Positions 1 through 8,031 are shown, counted from the first letter of the stretch. The stretch: 8,789 nucleotides of DNA from an uncultured Porphyromonas sp. (GCF_915070105.1 NZ_CAJZFJ010000078.1:1-8789); one strand, 5' to 3'. The notes: generated by a model not told the origin, from the sequence alone. Made by a program: numbers and translations.

Positions 1-170
1 TCTAAGTATATCCTCTGTAGGGCTCGCTTGTATGTCTGTTTCTTGGGGATAATACCCAGGATCTTTAGTGGTGGGCTAAGGCTCCCTAGGATATGAAATA
101 ATACCCCCGAAGATCCAAAGGCAAGAGTGTGCGGGCGAAATCATACGTCGGCCCTGGGGGGGGTACCCAG
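1..170. other. Non-coding stretch, no gene recognised
   Basis: No convincing coding frame or RNA gene is visible here. The 9-mer ATAATACCC occurs twice, at 49-57 and 98-106. A run of eight G (156-163) lies in a small inverted repeat, CTGGG (154-158) with CCCAG (166-170), overlapping the palindrome GGGTACCC (161-168). The stretch follows the terminator of the leftward operon, so it is probably the spacer to a gene outside the window. Confidence 0.5.
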
Positions 171-218
171 ACAAAGCAAAGGGCGGTGGCACTAGGTCAA
201 GCCTAGCACCACCGCCCT
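171..218 (-). terminator. Rho-independent terminator of the PUL operon
   Basis: An inverted repeat pairs GGGCGGTGG (181-189) with CCACCGCCC (209-217), plus an outer A-T pair (180/218). A two-base internal mismatch (CA opposite CA) is followed by a second stem, CTAGG (192-196) with CCTAG (202-206), closing on a 5-nt TCAAG loop. Read on the minus strand, the stem is followed directly by the T-rich tract TTTGCTTTGT (180 down to 171). It lies about 30 bp past the stop codon of the last operon gene. No T tract follows on the plus strand, so it works for leftward transcription. Confidence 0.88.
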
Positions 219-249
219 CATTAGGAGGTATTACACCTATTAGGAGAGG

Positions 250-1395
250 CTACTTAGCCAGTGGGAAGCGGAAGAGCTTATCACCATCCTTCACAAAGGT
301 TGCCCCCTGGAGGTTCGTGAAGTGATGCCCATTGGCCGACCAGTCCCAGATCTGTGTCTCATCGTCACTGATCGTACCCGTAGCATGGTCGTACTTCTTA
401 CCATTCATGGGGTAGTAGGCGACGAGATTGGTGTCCTTAGGATCGGCCATCTTCCATACATTCGCAGCGATCTGCTGAGGAGTACGAGCGACCTTGTAGA
501 AGCGGAGCTCACGTATCATACCACGAGTGGTGCTGAGCCAGAAGCCACCGAGCTTATAATCTCCATCACGGACAGCCTGCTGGAGAACGAGGTGTCCATT
601 GGAGTAAACAGAGACATTCGCACCATCGTAGACGAAGGAGAACATGTACCACTTGTTATCCTCCAGAGGCATCACATCCTTAGAGAGAGTAAGGTCGGTA
701 CCGCCCGTACGGAGGAACGAGCCCTCCTTACCTACGACAGGATAGATCTCGCTCTTGTCATCACCAGATCCGACGAACTTCGTACCAGCAAGAGCGCCGT
801 TGATGTTACTACGATTGACCATTACCTCCATCGTCCACTGAGGTACGGAGATGTTCTCAGTGAAGTAGGTAGCGATCTCGTTACTTGTATTGATACGCAT
901 CACCTTGGTCTCGGTAGCCTGATCGACGATGATCATAGCCTCACTCTGCCCACCGATAGCATGTGTCCCCTCACCATTGAGCTTGAGGGGAAGGGCAAAG
1001 ATCTGCCCAGCAGCAAAGGTCACGTTCTTGAGCTTGACAGGTACGGGAGCCGCGATCTGTCCAGCAGGGATTGTCACCGAGGAGCTGATCTCATACATCG
1101 AGGAGGGAAGGAGCGTATAGCTCGTACCGTTCTTGGCATTGTAGGCATCCAGCTGAGCCTGTGAGCCGACAGTGAAGCCGACAGTGACCGCAGAGGTAGC
1201 GGGTCTGACGAGGGTGACACGAGGACCCTGAGCATTCTCAGAGGCTCCGTCTAGGAGGAAGATCTGTGTCTGCTCCTGCCCCTGGATATAGACGCCCTGC
1301 TCTACCTTGTGGGTCTTAGCTGGATCTTCGTAGAGCTCATTCTGACAGCTAGCTAGCAGACCGACTGCTAGTAGCATATATGCTAGTCTTTTCAT
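250..1395 (-). CDS. Surface lipoprotein with DUF1735 and LamG-like domains, probable glycan-binding protein
   Basis: This 381-residue protein is the last gene of the operon. It begins with a lipoprotein signal peptide whose lipobox is LLASC (Cys17). Acidic residues follow the Cys (QNELYED), as in surface-exported Bacteroidota lipoproteins. Residues about 30-158 look like the DUF1735 (BT_3987-like N-terminal) beta-sandwich: they include TLVRP, the TVGFTVGSQAQLDAYN stretch and a long YTLLPSSMYEI segment. Residues about 165-380 look like a LamG/concanavalin A-like module, including DNKWYMFSFVYDG (246-258), IRELRFYKVARTPQQIA (294-310) and LVAYYPMNG (324-332). No catalytic residues are apparent. 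Such proteins in N-glycan PULs usually act as surface glycan-binding proteins, and I infer the same here. The start follows the GH18 stop by 25 bp and places the signal peptide correctly. Confidence 0.85.
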   Translation of the reverse strand: MKRLAYMLLAVGLLASCQNELYEDPAKTHKVEQGVYIQGQEQTQIFLLDGASENAQGPRVTLVRPATSAVTVGFTVGSQAQLDAYNAKNGTSYTLLPSSMYEISSSVTIPAGQIAAPVPVKLKNVTFAAGQIFALPLKLNGEGTHAIGGQSEAMIIVDQATETKVMRINTSNEIATYFTENISVPQWTMEVMVNRSNINGALAGTKFVGSGDDKSEIYPVVGKEGSFLRTGGTDLTLSKDVMPLEDNKWYMFSFVYDGANVSVYSNGHLVLQQAVRDGDYKLGGFWLSTTRGMIRELRFYKVARTPQQIAANVWKMADPKDTNLVAYYPMNGKKYDHATGTISDDETQIWDWSANGHHFTNLQGATFVKDGDKLFRFPLAK

Positions 1396-1420
1396 TTATG
1401 TTGTCGTAGCTGTTAGAGGA

Positions 1421-2617
1421 TTATTGGAAGGCTTCCTTCTGAGTCTCGCTGACTCGGTTACCAGCATTGAGCGCCTGACGGAGGAAGCGATAGTTCCCTC
1501 CCTCGGTATCGAGCTCCATGTGATAGGTACCGATACCAGCGATACGCTTGCCATTAGGCATGATCATACGAGCATAGTCCATGATCTGACGACCTGCGTC
1601 TAGCTTCTGGATCTCAGCTCTAGAGCTTGTATAGGTCGGGAGTCCTCCAGTCTTGGCGTACTTCTGGAACTCTAGGGTGAGGAAGGTCTTACCCTCCCAG
1701 TTATCTAGATGTGAGCCCTGGCGCATCTTAGCCTGAGCTGCTGCGGTCGTAGACTCGTCATAAGCCTGATAGACGTAGAAGTTGATCATCTTAGAGGCCT
1801 CAGCTGAGAGTTTGTAGGGCTCCCCGTCGAAGAGCAGGATACGGCCCTTAGGCTGGAGACGATCGTAGAGCGTCTTGACGAAGGTGTACATCCCGATATT
1901 CCTATCCTCAGAAGCGTCGATGATATCAGCTTCTTCGCCTACATAGGCGGCAGCAGGATACTTCTTCCAATCATAGTAATAGGTCTCTCCATCCTGTTCA
2001 TAGGCCTGAATAGCTGTAGCCAAGTTTCCACTACCTCCATAATAGGGCTCGTAGTCGATGTCGAAGCCATCAAGGTCATACTTCTCGATGGTGTCACAGA
2101 TCGCATTGGCGTAGGCCTTGACTCCCTCGAGGAAGTCGCCACCACCCTTCTCTGTCACCCAGTAGTCCACGGCACTCTTACCCTTGGGGGTGAGCTGGTC
2201 ACCGAGATTGGAGACGATCCAGCAGAGGAGCACCTTACCACCCTTGACTTCACGGAAGAACTTTAGGTCAGTCTTCTGAGCCTCGGTGAGGTCACCATGC
2301 GTACCCCAGAGGGAGACGATATCTACGCTATCGGGGAGCATACGGAGGTACTTCTGTGGGTCGGTACCCTTAGCTGTCCAGCCACCGAACCAGCCGAAGC
2401 CACGCACGTGAGGCGTCTGCTTCCAGGCACGGAGCTTGGCATAGTACTCCTTCTGCTCAGGAGAGAGCTGATCGGGGCTAGTCATCTCGATTATAGGGAC
2501 GGCACGCTTGAGCCCTTGCTGGTTGTCGAAGGTGAGTTTCTCCTCATCCGTCCACTTGCTACAAGCGACAGTAGAGAGAGCCGTTAGGGCAACCAACGCA
2601 TATTTTAGCATCTTCAT
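1421..2617 (-). CDS. GH18 endo-beta-N-acetylglucosaminidase-like lipoprotein
   Basis: This 398-residue protein is predicted to hydrolyse the beta-1,4 bond between GlcNAc units, as in the chitobiose core of N-glycans. The decisive motif is DGFDIDYE at 183-190, a full match to the GH18 DGxDxDxE signature. Glu190 is the predicted acid/base and Asp188 assists formation of the oxazolinium intermediate. The preceding strand (residues 97-105) and the later FYVYQAYDE (280-288) fit the TIM barrel, including the conserved Tyr near the catalytic site. The N-terminus is a lipoprotein signal with Cys19 (STVAC), followed by SKWTDEE, a lysine-plus-acidic pattern typical of surface export. The gene begins 22 bp after the SusD stop. 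A start two codons downstream (Met3) is possible. GH18 also contains chitinases, but the lipoprotein form, single domain and SusCD neighbours favour the endoglycosidase branch. The actual glycan is unknown. Confidence 0.88.
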   Translation of the reverse strand: MKMLKYALVALTALSTVACSKWTDEEKLTFDNQQGLKRAVPIIEMTSPDQLSPEQKEYYAKLRAWKQTPHVRGFGWFGGWTAKGTDPQKYLRMLPDSVDIVSLWGTHGDLTEAQKTDLKFFREVKGGKVLLCWIVSNLGDQLTPKGKSAVDYWVTEKGGGDFLEGVKAYANAICDTIEKYDLDGFDIDYEPYYGGSGNLATAIQAYEQDGETYYYDWKKYPAAAYVGEEADIIDASEDRNIGMYTFVKTLYDRLQPKGRILLFDGEPYKLSAEASKMINFYVYQAYDESTTAAAQAKMRQGSHLDNWEGKTFLTLEFQKYAKTGGLPTYTSSRAEIQKLDAGRQIMDYARMIMPNGKRIAGIGTYHMELDTEGGNYRFLRQALNAGNRVSETQKEAFQ

Positions 2618-2639
2618 AGATGTTCGTTGTTAAGAGGGA

Positions 2640-4283
2640 TTACTGTTTAGGACGATTGTCACGTACCCACCAGAGTGGGGTCTTCCCGAGGTCTTCACCA
2701 CCGAGGAGGCTAGGGATAACCTTCAGGTTGGGGTTGCTTGCATAGGCAGAGGCTGGGAAGGAGAATCGCTCAGGAGCACGCATGCTGGCGTCACCACCGA
2801 TACGCGAAGGTGCGCCCGTGTCCGCAGGCTTCATGATGAAGGGATAGCCCGTACGACGGTACTCCGTCCAAGCCTCGTAGGCGTTGGGGTAGAGAGCGAG
2901 GTACTTCTGCGTGATGATCTTCTGGAGCTGGACCTCGGTCGCGTTACGGTTAGCATCGACATCAGTCCAGCTAGGAGATACATTCCCCGAGGAGATGTTG
3001 TCGCTGTATCGACCGATATAGGGGTTGTTCGCCACCGTAGTAGCGGCAGGCGTAGTCCCCGTCTGTGCTAGATAAGCCGTAGCATCACCAGCACCGTTCT
3101 CAGAGAAGGACTGACGTACCCCCTGCTCATAGTAGTCCTTAGCAGACCCAGTAGAGACGAGGCCATAGAGAGCGGCCTCGGAGAGGAGGAAGTAGGTCTC
3201 AGAGGCACGGAACCAGTAGAGCGGAGTAGCATTCACGAAGTTAGGCTTCGATGCATACTGGGGCGTATTAGGCCCTTCCTTCTTCGACTCGTTGTTCGTC
3301 GGAGCGAGGAAGTAATATCCCTGCATACCACGATGCGTCCCTTGAGTGAAGTACTTGGGTAGACGTGGGTCACTATAGCCCTGGAGATATGACCAGATAG
3401 TAGCACCCATACGAGTCTCGTTGTACTGATCGATCGAGATCAAGGCTGGATGACCAAGAGGCTGCTTCTCAGAGTCTCCGATCTTAGCCTCATCATCAGT
3501 CGTCTCGATAACCCCACCATTAGCTTCATCTAGAGCCTTAGCGATGTACTCCTTGGCAAGGGCTTCGTCCTTGAAGTGTACACGTACAGCCATACGTAGC
3601 ATGAGCGAGTTAGCTAGCTTTACCCACTTAGTAGCATCTCCGTTGTAGACGAGATCGTAGCGGGCTAGGACTGGCTCACGAGCCTCGAGTAGAACCTTTG
3701 CGCACTTCTCTAGCTCGGCGAGCATGCCCTTGTAGACTTCCTTTTGGCCGTCGGGGGTAGGGGTGATGTCCCCTGTCCCAGCCTTGGTGTAGACGATAGG
3801 GCCGAAGGCATCGGTGGCACGTAGCCAACCGACGATCTTGACGACATTAGCCATCGCCAGGATCTGCTGTACTTGGAGGTTGTCCTGAGCACGCTTAGCC
3901 TGGGTGTGGATAGGAAGCCAAGACTTGGCCACGTCACCATAGAGCAGACCATAGAGCAGACCCATACGGCCGTTGGTGAAGGTCCATGTACCCTCGGTAT
4001 TGAAATTCCAGTTATTGTTATTCCCGTAGTAGCCGATGTAGTTACCCGTGGAGATAAGCTCGAGCACCTGCATGCTGTTACCTGGGCTGGTATCGCCAGC
4101 AGGGCCAATGGGCATGACGGTACGCTGGAGGTCCATCATAGCCAGACCATAGCTCAGTCCACCCTGGTTCAGCTCCTCGTCGGTGATGCCAGTACGGCTT
4201 GTATTGATCTCTTCCTGATTGCACGAGCTGAGGAGTACACCTAGTGCGAGAGCAGGGAGGACGACTAGTTTCTTGAATGTCAT
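2640..4283 (-). CDS. SusD/RagB-family outer-membrane lipoprotein (SusD_2-like)
   Basis: This 547-residue protein is the glycan-capturing lid that sits on the SusC-type transporter at the cell surface. It has a lipoprotein signal ending LLSSC (Cys21) and then NQEE, acidic as expected for surface localisation. Family landmarks are visible: RATDAFGPIVYTKAG (155-169), corresponding to the conserved 'D.yG.ipy' segment of SusD proteins; ATKWVKLANSLMLRMAVRV (217-235), a strongly conserved helix; and the FRASETYFLLSEAA helix around residues 365-380. The first part is mostly alpha-helical (TPR-like). The length is normal for the family. The sequence style fits the SusD_2 subgroup better than classical starch SusD, so ligand specificity cannot be read off. 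The gene starts 36 bp after the SusC stop. No Shine-Dalgarno is present, which is normal in Bacteroidota. Confidence 0.95.
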   Translation of the reverse strand: MTFKKLVVLPALALGVLLSSCNQEEINTSRTGITDEELNQGGLSYGLAMMDLQRTVMPIGPAGDTSPGNSMQVLELISTGNYIGYYGNNNNWNFNTEGTWTFTNGRMGLLYGLLYGDVAKSWLPIHTQAKRAQDNLQVQQILAMANVVKIVGWLRATDAFGPIVYTKAGTGDITPTPDGQKEVYKGMLAELEKCAKVLLEAREPVLARYDLVYNGDATKWVKLANSLMLRMAVRVHFKDEALAKEYIAKALDEANGGVIETTDDEAKIGDSEKQPLGHPALISIDQYNETRMGATIWSYLQGYSDPRLPKYFTQGTHRGMQGYYFLAPTNNESKKEGPNTPQYASKPNFVNATPLYWFRASETYFLLSEAALYGLVSTGSAKDYYEQGVRQSFSENGAGDATAYLAQTGTTPAATTVANNPYIGRYSDNISSGNVSPSWTDVDANRNATEVQLQKIITQKYLALYPNAYEAWTEYRRTGYPFIMKPADTGAPSRIGGDASMRAPERFSFPASAYASNPNLKVIPSLLGGEDLGKTPLWWVRDNRPKQ

Positions 4284-4319
4284 ACGATATATACGTACTT
4301 GATAAAATGAGGGAGAGGA

Positions 4320-7300
4320 CTAGATACCCAGCTTAATGCTAGCACCGATGGTACGCTGGCTGGGGAGCATGAAGTAGTCGTATCCCTGCCCGAAGGTACC
4401 CGTAGAGCCAGTGAGCTCGGGGTCGTAGGGAGCCTTGTTGTAGATCATCCAGAGGTTGGTGGCATAGAGAGAGACACCGACGTTCTTGAAGGTCTTACCC
4501 AGGATACTCTTGGGGAGGTTATAGCTGAGGCTCAGCTCCTGGAGGCGAACATTCGTCGCAGAATAGACGTAGTAGGAGTCGAGGTTGTACACAGCGTCAT
4601 AGTACTGCTGAGGAGCGATCGTCAGACCCCGACCGATGTTGATACCACCAGCATCACGGGCGTCAGCAGATGCCTGTGAGACACCGAACTTGTCGAGAGC
4701 AGCCTGCGTCTTAGAGATCACGATACCGCCGAGACGAGCTGTGAAGAGGACGTTCAGATCAAAGCCCTTGAAGGACACACCGTGCTTCCACCCGAGGTTC
4801 CACTTAGCATTCACAGAGCCGAGCTTATAGGGCTCAGTAGGCTCGGTGACGAGGGACTGACCAGGGGTATACTCGACGTACCCGTTAGCATCACGCTTGA
4901 TACGCTCACTAGCATAGACATCACCGAGCTCGCCACCCTCACGTAGACGGAAGCGCCCCTTGGCGATATCCGTCAGGTCAAAGACCTCGCCCGTGATGGG
5001 GTTCTTCACCCCAGAGGCTAGCTTGATGATCTTATTGCGGTTAGCAGTAGCCGTTACGCTCGTGCTATAGTCTACGGGGCCGAACTTCTTGTTGAGGCCT
5101 AGCGTCATCTCGACACCACGGTTGCGCACATTACCGGCCTGCACATAGAGCTTCTTGTAGCCCGTACCTGGGTCAAGGTCGGTCTCTAGGAGCTGATTGA
5201 GCGTATTGGACTGATAGATGGTAGCACCGAAGGTCAGAGCACCACCGAACCAACGAGAGTCGATACCGAGCTCGACGGAGCGTGTACGCTCAGCCTTGAG
5301 GTCTGGCAGGGGATAGTAGTCGAAGGGCTCGACCTTGCCACTGCGCATGCTGTGGGTGATCGTACCAGGAGTAAGACCTGTGAAGGGGATGGGTGAACCC
5401 ACCTCCGTGTACGAGGTACGTACCTTCAGGAAGGAAAGAGCTGGACGGAGCTTAGCACGCACGTCATTGGGGAGCAGGTCCGTAACGACAGCAGATAGAC
5501 CGACAGAGGGGTAGAAGATCCAGGGATCGACGCTACCGACAAGCTGCGAAGGCTTGTCCGTACGACCCGTCAGAGTGAGGTAGACAGCATTGCGCCAAGC
5601 GAGTTCTGCAGAGCCGAAGACGGCGAAGTTGCTCTTACGAGAAGAGGACTGTGAGCCACCGCTCTGTAGAGGATTGGTATTGGCGAAGATGAACTTGTTG
5701 GGGATCAGGGAGAGGTGACCACCGAAGCCCTGCCCCTTGTTGTCATACTCCTCATAGGATGTACCGAGGGTAGCCGTGAGGTTGAAGTCCTCGGAGAGGG
5801 CGCTATTGTAGTTGGCCATGAAGTCCACATACTTCTGCTTGAAGTAGTTGTTATCAGCCGAGTAGTACCCGAGAGGCTTAGAGAAGACGCTTGAGGTAGA
5901 GGCGTAGAGCTTCGTCTCACGCTCGGTGTAGGTATTGTCGAGACGGACACGACCAGTGAAGTTGATCTTCTTGTTCAGCTCATACTTCAGCGAACCGAAG
6001 AACATATAGCGGTCGTTGGTCTCGGGGTGGAGGTTGCGGTAAGCGACCCAGTAAGGGTTCTGCACGTCCATACCCATGCTCCCAGGTGACCACTGCTGGA
6101 CGTAGAAGCCCTGCTGTGCATCATAGCGCTCGAAGTACTTCTCCTGATCGAAGTTCTGACCACGTGGATAGAGGTAAGCACCTACGATGGGGTTGAAGTA
6201 AGCACCATAGGAGATCATGTTGTTGGCATAGTCACGGATATAGCTAGCCGAGACATCCAGTGTGAGCTTGTCGTCGAGGAACTTGCTCGTGTTACGTACC
6301 GAAGCATTGTAGCGGTGGTACTTGTTGTTGGGGACGATCCCCTTAGCGTTGATCGCAGAGGCGGAGAAGTAAGTCTGGTTCTTGTCCGTCCCTACAGAGA
6401 AGTTGAAGGAGTTATTGAACGTCACCCCACGATTGTAGAAGTCACGTACCTTGTAGTCCGAGGGAGTAGCGAGCTTGTCACCCCAGGAGGTGTACTGCCC
6501 AGGTGCATTACCATAAGTATTCTGGAACTTAGGCAGCATGAAGGGGCTAGCTGTCTCGACTGCACTGGAGAAGTTCACACGGAGCTTACCAGCAGCACCC
6601 TTCTTGGTATTGATGAGGATGACCCCGTTAGCAGCCGAGGCACCATAGAGCGCAGCTGCCGAAGGCCCAGTGAGGACACTAATAGATTCGATATCATCGG
6701 GATTGATGCTGGAGATCCCTTCACCAGAGGCACGACCGGAGCCGAAGCCAGAGCCGTCACCGCCACGGTCGGCGCTGTTACCAACGGGCACACCATCGAT
6801 CACATAGAGGACGTTGTTATCCCCCGAGATAGACTTGTTACCACGCATGACGACACGAGTAGCACCACCTACGCCGGAGGCACTACGCTGGATGTTCACC
6901 CCAGCGACCTTACCATTGAGGCTGTTCATGAAGTTGGCATCCTTGACTGTCGTCAGAGCGTCATTCTTGACCTCCTGCACATTATAGCTGAGCGCCTTCT
7001 GCGAACGCTTGATCCCGAGGGCGGTCACGACGACTGTCTCGAGCTGCTTGTCAGCACTAGCGAGCTCGATCCTGAGCTCTGTTCGATCTGCGACAGCTAC
7101 CTCCTTGGTTGTATAGCCGATATAGGAGACCACTAGGATGGCTCCTGCCTTAACATTCTTGATGGTGAACTTCCCGTCCATGTCGGTCAGTGCACCCTGT
7201 CCTGTCACTCCCTTGACAGAGACCGTAGCACCCGTGAGGGGCCCATGATCAGCAGCATCGACCACGACACCACTTACACTCTTGCCCTGCGCCGAGGCGG

Positions 7301-7349
7301 TCACCACGACGAGGAAGAGGCTCATGAGGAGTAATAATACTTTCTTCAT
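4320..7349 (-). CDS. SusC/RagA-family TonB-linked outer-membrane transporter
   Basis: This 1009-residue protein is the outer-membrane importer of the locus, powered by TonB-ExbB-ExbD. A signal peptide runs to ASAQ, with predicted cleavage after Ala20. Residues about 23-100 form a carboxypeptidase-regulatory-like domain (VSGVVVDAADHGPLTGATV; TDMDGKFTIKNV), typical of SusC proteins. A TonB-box-like LETVVVTALGI lies at 103-113. The plug follows, with LYVIDGVP (181-188) and NPDDIESISVLTGPSAAALY (216-235), both signature SusC segments. The remaining roughly 750 residues have the alternating, aromatic-rich pattern of a 22-strand barrel. The glycine-rich plug stretch (GGDGSGFGSGRASG) is slightly long. 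The protein ends in KLGI rather than the more usual terminal aromatic residue. It is the first gene of the operon and the only one with a long 5' leader. The transported glycan is inferred from the GH18 neighbour. Confidence 0.96.
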   Translation of the reverse strand: MKKVLLLLMSLFLVVVTASAQGKSVSGVVVDAADHGPLTGATVSVKGVTGQGALTDMDGKFTIKNVKAGAILVVSYIGYTTKEVAVADRTELRIELASADKQLETVVVTALGIKRSQKALSYNVQEVKNDALTTVKDANFMNSLNGKVAGVNIQRSASGVGGATRVVMRGNKSISGDNNVLYVIDGVPVGNSADRGGDGSGFGSGRASGEGISSINPDDIESISVLTGPSAAALYGASAANGVILINTKKGAAGKLRVNFSSAVETASPFMLPKFQNTYGNAPGQYTSWGDKLATPSDYKVRDFYNRGVTFNNSFNFSVGTDKNQTYFSASAINAKGIVPNNKYHRYNASVRNTSKFLDDKLTLDVSASYIRDYANNMISYGAYFNPIVGAYLYPRGQNFDQEKYFERYDAQQGFYVQQWSPGSMGMDVQNPYWVAYRNLHPETNDRYMFFGSLKYELNKKINFTGRVRLDNTYTERETKLYASTSSVFSKPLGYYSADNNYFKQKYVDFMANYNSALSEDFNLTATLGTSYEEYDNKGQGFGGHLSLIPNKFIFANTNPLQSGGSQSSSRKSNFAVFGSAELAWRNAVYLTLTGRTDKPSQLVGSVDPWIFYPSVGLSAVVTDLLPNDVRAKLRPALSFLKVRTSYTEVGSPIPFTGLTPGTITHSMRSGKVEPFDYYPLPDLKAERTRSVELGIDSRWFGGALTFGATIYQSNTLNQLLETDLDPGTGYKKLYVQAGNVRNRGVEMTLGLNKKFGPVDYSTSVTATANRNKIIKLASGVKNPITGEVFDLTDIAKGRFRLREGGELGDVYASERIKRDANGYVEYTPGQSLVTEPTEPYKLGSVNAKWNLGWKHGVSFKGFDLNVLFTARLGGIVISKTQAALDKFGVSQASADARDAGGINIGRGLTIAPQQYYDAVYNLDSYYVYSATNVRLQELSLSYNLPKSILGKTFKNVGVSLYATNLWMIYNKAPYDPELTGSTGTFGQGYDYFMLPSQRTIGASIKLGI

Positions 7350-7526
7350 ATATAGTAATTAAACACACTGGGCAGCAGGCAACGGAAGAGGGGATAGCTC
7401 CCCAACACCTACCTAGACGACAAAACGTGCCATGACATGATACCCCGCCGAGCGACGTATCGTGCTGACTCGTTGCTTATCCTAAATAGAATGCATCTGT
7501 ACCGTGAATACCTGTCTGCAATCTTC
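7350..7526 (-). other. 5' leader of the PUL transcript with small hairpins
   Basis: If transcription starts near 7526, this is an untranslated leader of about 175 nt. It can form a short hairpin, GGGGA (7390-7394) with TCCCC (7399-7403), closing on TAGC. An 8-base imperfect inverted repeat pairs CATGATAC (7436-7443) with GTATCGTG (7457-7464); in the leftward transcript it has one A-C mismatch. The 20 bases before the SusC start codon are AT-rich with no Shine-Dalgarno, as usual for this phylum. I recognise no known riboswitch. Confidence 0.4.
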
Positions 7527-7531
7527 GGCGG

Positions 7532-7562
7532 CAAAATTAGGTAAAAAAGCCTTCCCCATACC
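7532..7562 (-). promoter_or_regulatory. Probable promoter of the SusC operon (Bacteroidota -7 box)
   Basis: Read leftward, 7539-7532 is TAATTTTG, an exact match to the TAnnTTTG -7 consensus of the Bacteroidota primary sigma factor. Transcription would start around 7525-7527. At the expected -33 distance (about 7559-7562) I see no TTTG. A missing -33 element would fit a promoter that needs an activator, as is common for PULs. No closer TAnnTTTG match lies between here and the SusC start codon. Confidence 0.6.
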
Positions 7563-7578
7563 CACTTTCTACCGACCC

Positions 7579-7613
7579 TCACTTAATAAAATATTTAAGG
7601 AAGTTAGTGACTT
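7579..7613. promoter_or_regulatory. AT-rich inverted repeat, possible operator upstream of the PUL promoter
   Basis: TCACT (7579-7583) and AGTGA (7606-7610) form an inverted repeat around an AT-rich core that itself contains CTTAA and TTAAG. A smaller AAGT/ACTT repeat overlaps it (7601-7613). The segment would be about 50-90 bp upstream of the predicted start, where activators of regulated PULs often bind. It is the only clearly AT-rich patch in the spacer. The repeat is short and could be chance. Confidence 0.25.
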
Positions 7614-7740
7614 ATATACCAACTAGATACCCACCCCTCCCGGAAGGGTAAAAAATCCCCACTTACGGCCTTCGACGAAGTTTTTACAGAAGGATCATCC
7701 ATACCCTTCCCTTTTTCACCTACCCTTCGCCCACTATTTT

Positions 7741-7980
7741 CATTATTCCCCTCTGTCGATTATCCCCCATCCATCAGCCTCTATCTTGAGCCACCCTACC
7801 CTCCCTTATTCTAGCCTTCCCCAGACCCACTATTTACAGCATTCGTCCCTCCTTACACTCTCGCCTACCTCTTCCCTCCTCGCCCTCCCACCTACCCTAT
7901 CCCTTACGAAGGCCTTACCCATCTACCCCCAGAGGCCTTTGCCCCCTTTGCATACCGCCATCCTCTAGCCCCAGCCTATC
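7741..7980. other. C-rich, G-poor non-coding block with a G-quadruplex motif on the minus strand
   Basis: By hand count the plus strand here has about 112 C and only 22 G in 240 bases, an extreme strand asymmetry compared with the flanks. Inside it, five CCC runs at 7874-7876, 7883-7885, 7887-7889, 7895-7897 and 7901-7903 are separated by 6, 1, 5 and 3 bases. On the minus strand this is a canonical G3-N(1-7) quadruplex motif with one spare G tract. A weaker set lies at 7791-7805. Open frames in this block encode only Pro/Leu/Ser/Thr-rich low-complexity peptides, so I treat it as non-coding. Confidence 0.6.
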
Positions 7981-8031
7981 CCACCCCGAAAGCACCCCAA
8001 CATCCGCCGTGCTAACTCGCTCTGTATCGGG

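Noticed and set aside
156..163. G8 homopolymer as a phase-variation switch
   Set aside because: It is in a non-coding stretch downstream of a terminator, with no identifiable frame or promoter that slippage would switch.
322..1164. 280-codon open frame on the plus strand opposite the DUF1735/LamG gene
   Set aside because: It lies wholly antisense to a gene with clear domains, begins without a promoter or signal, and its composition (Asp/Thr/Arg/Leu-rich) is what codon bias of the opposite strand produces.
6315..7136. 273-codon open frame on the plus strand opposite the SusC gene
   Set aside because: It is antisense to the well-supported SusC plug and N-terminal barrel. No recognisable domain or promoter is present, so it is a shadow frame.
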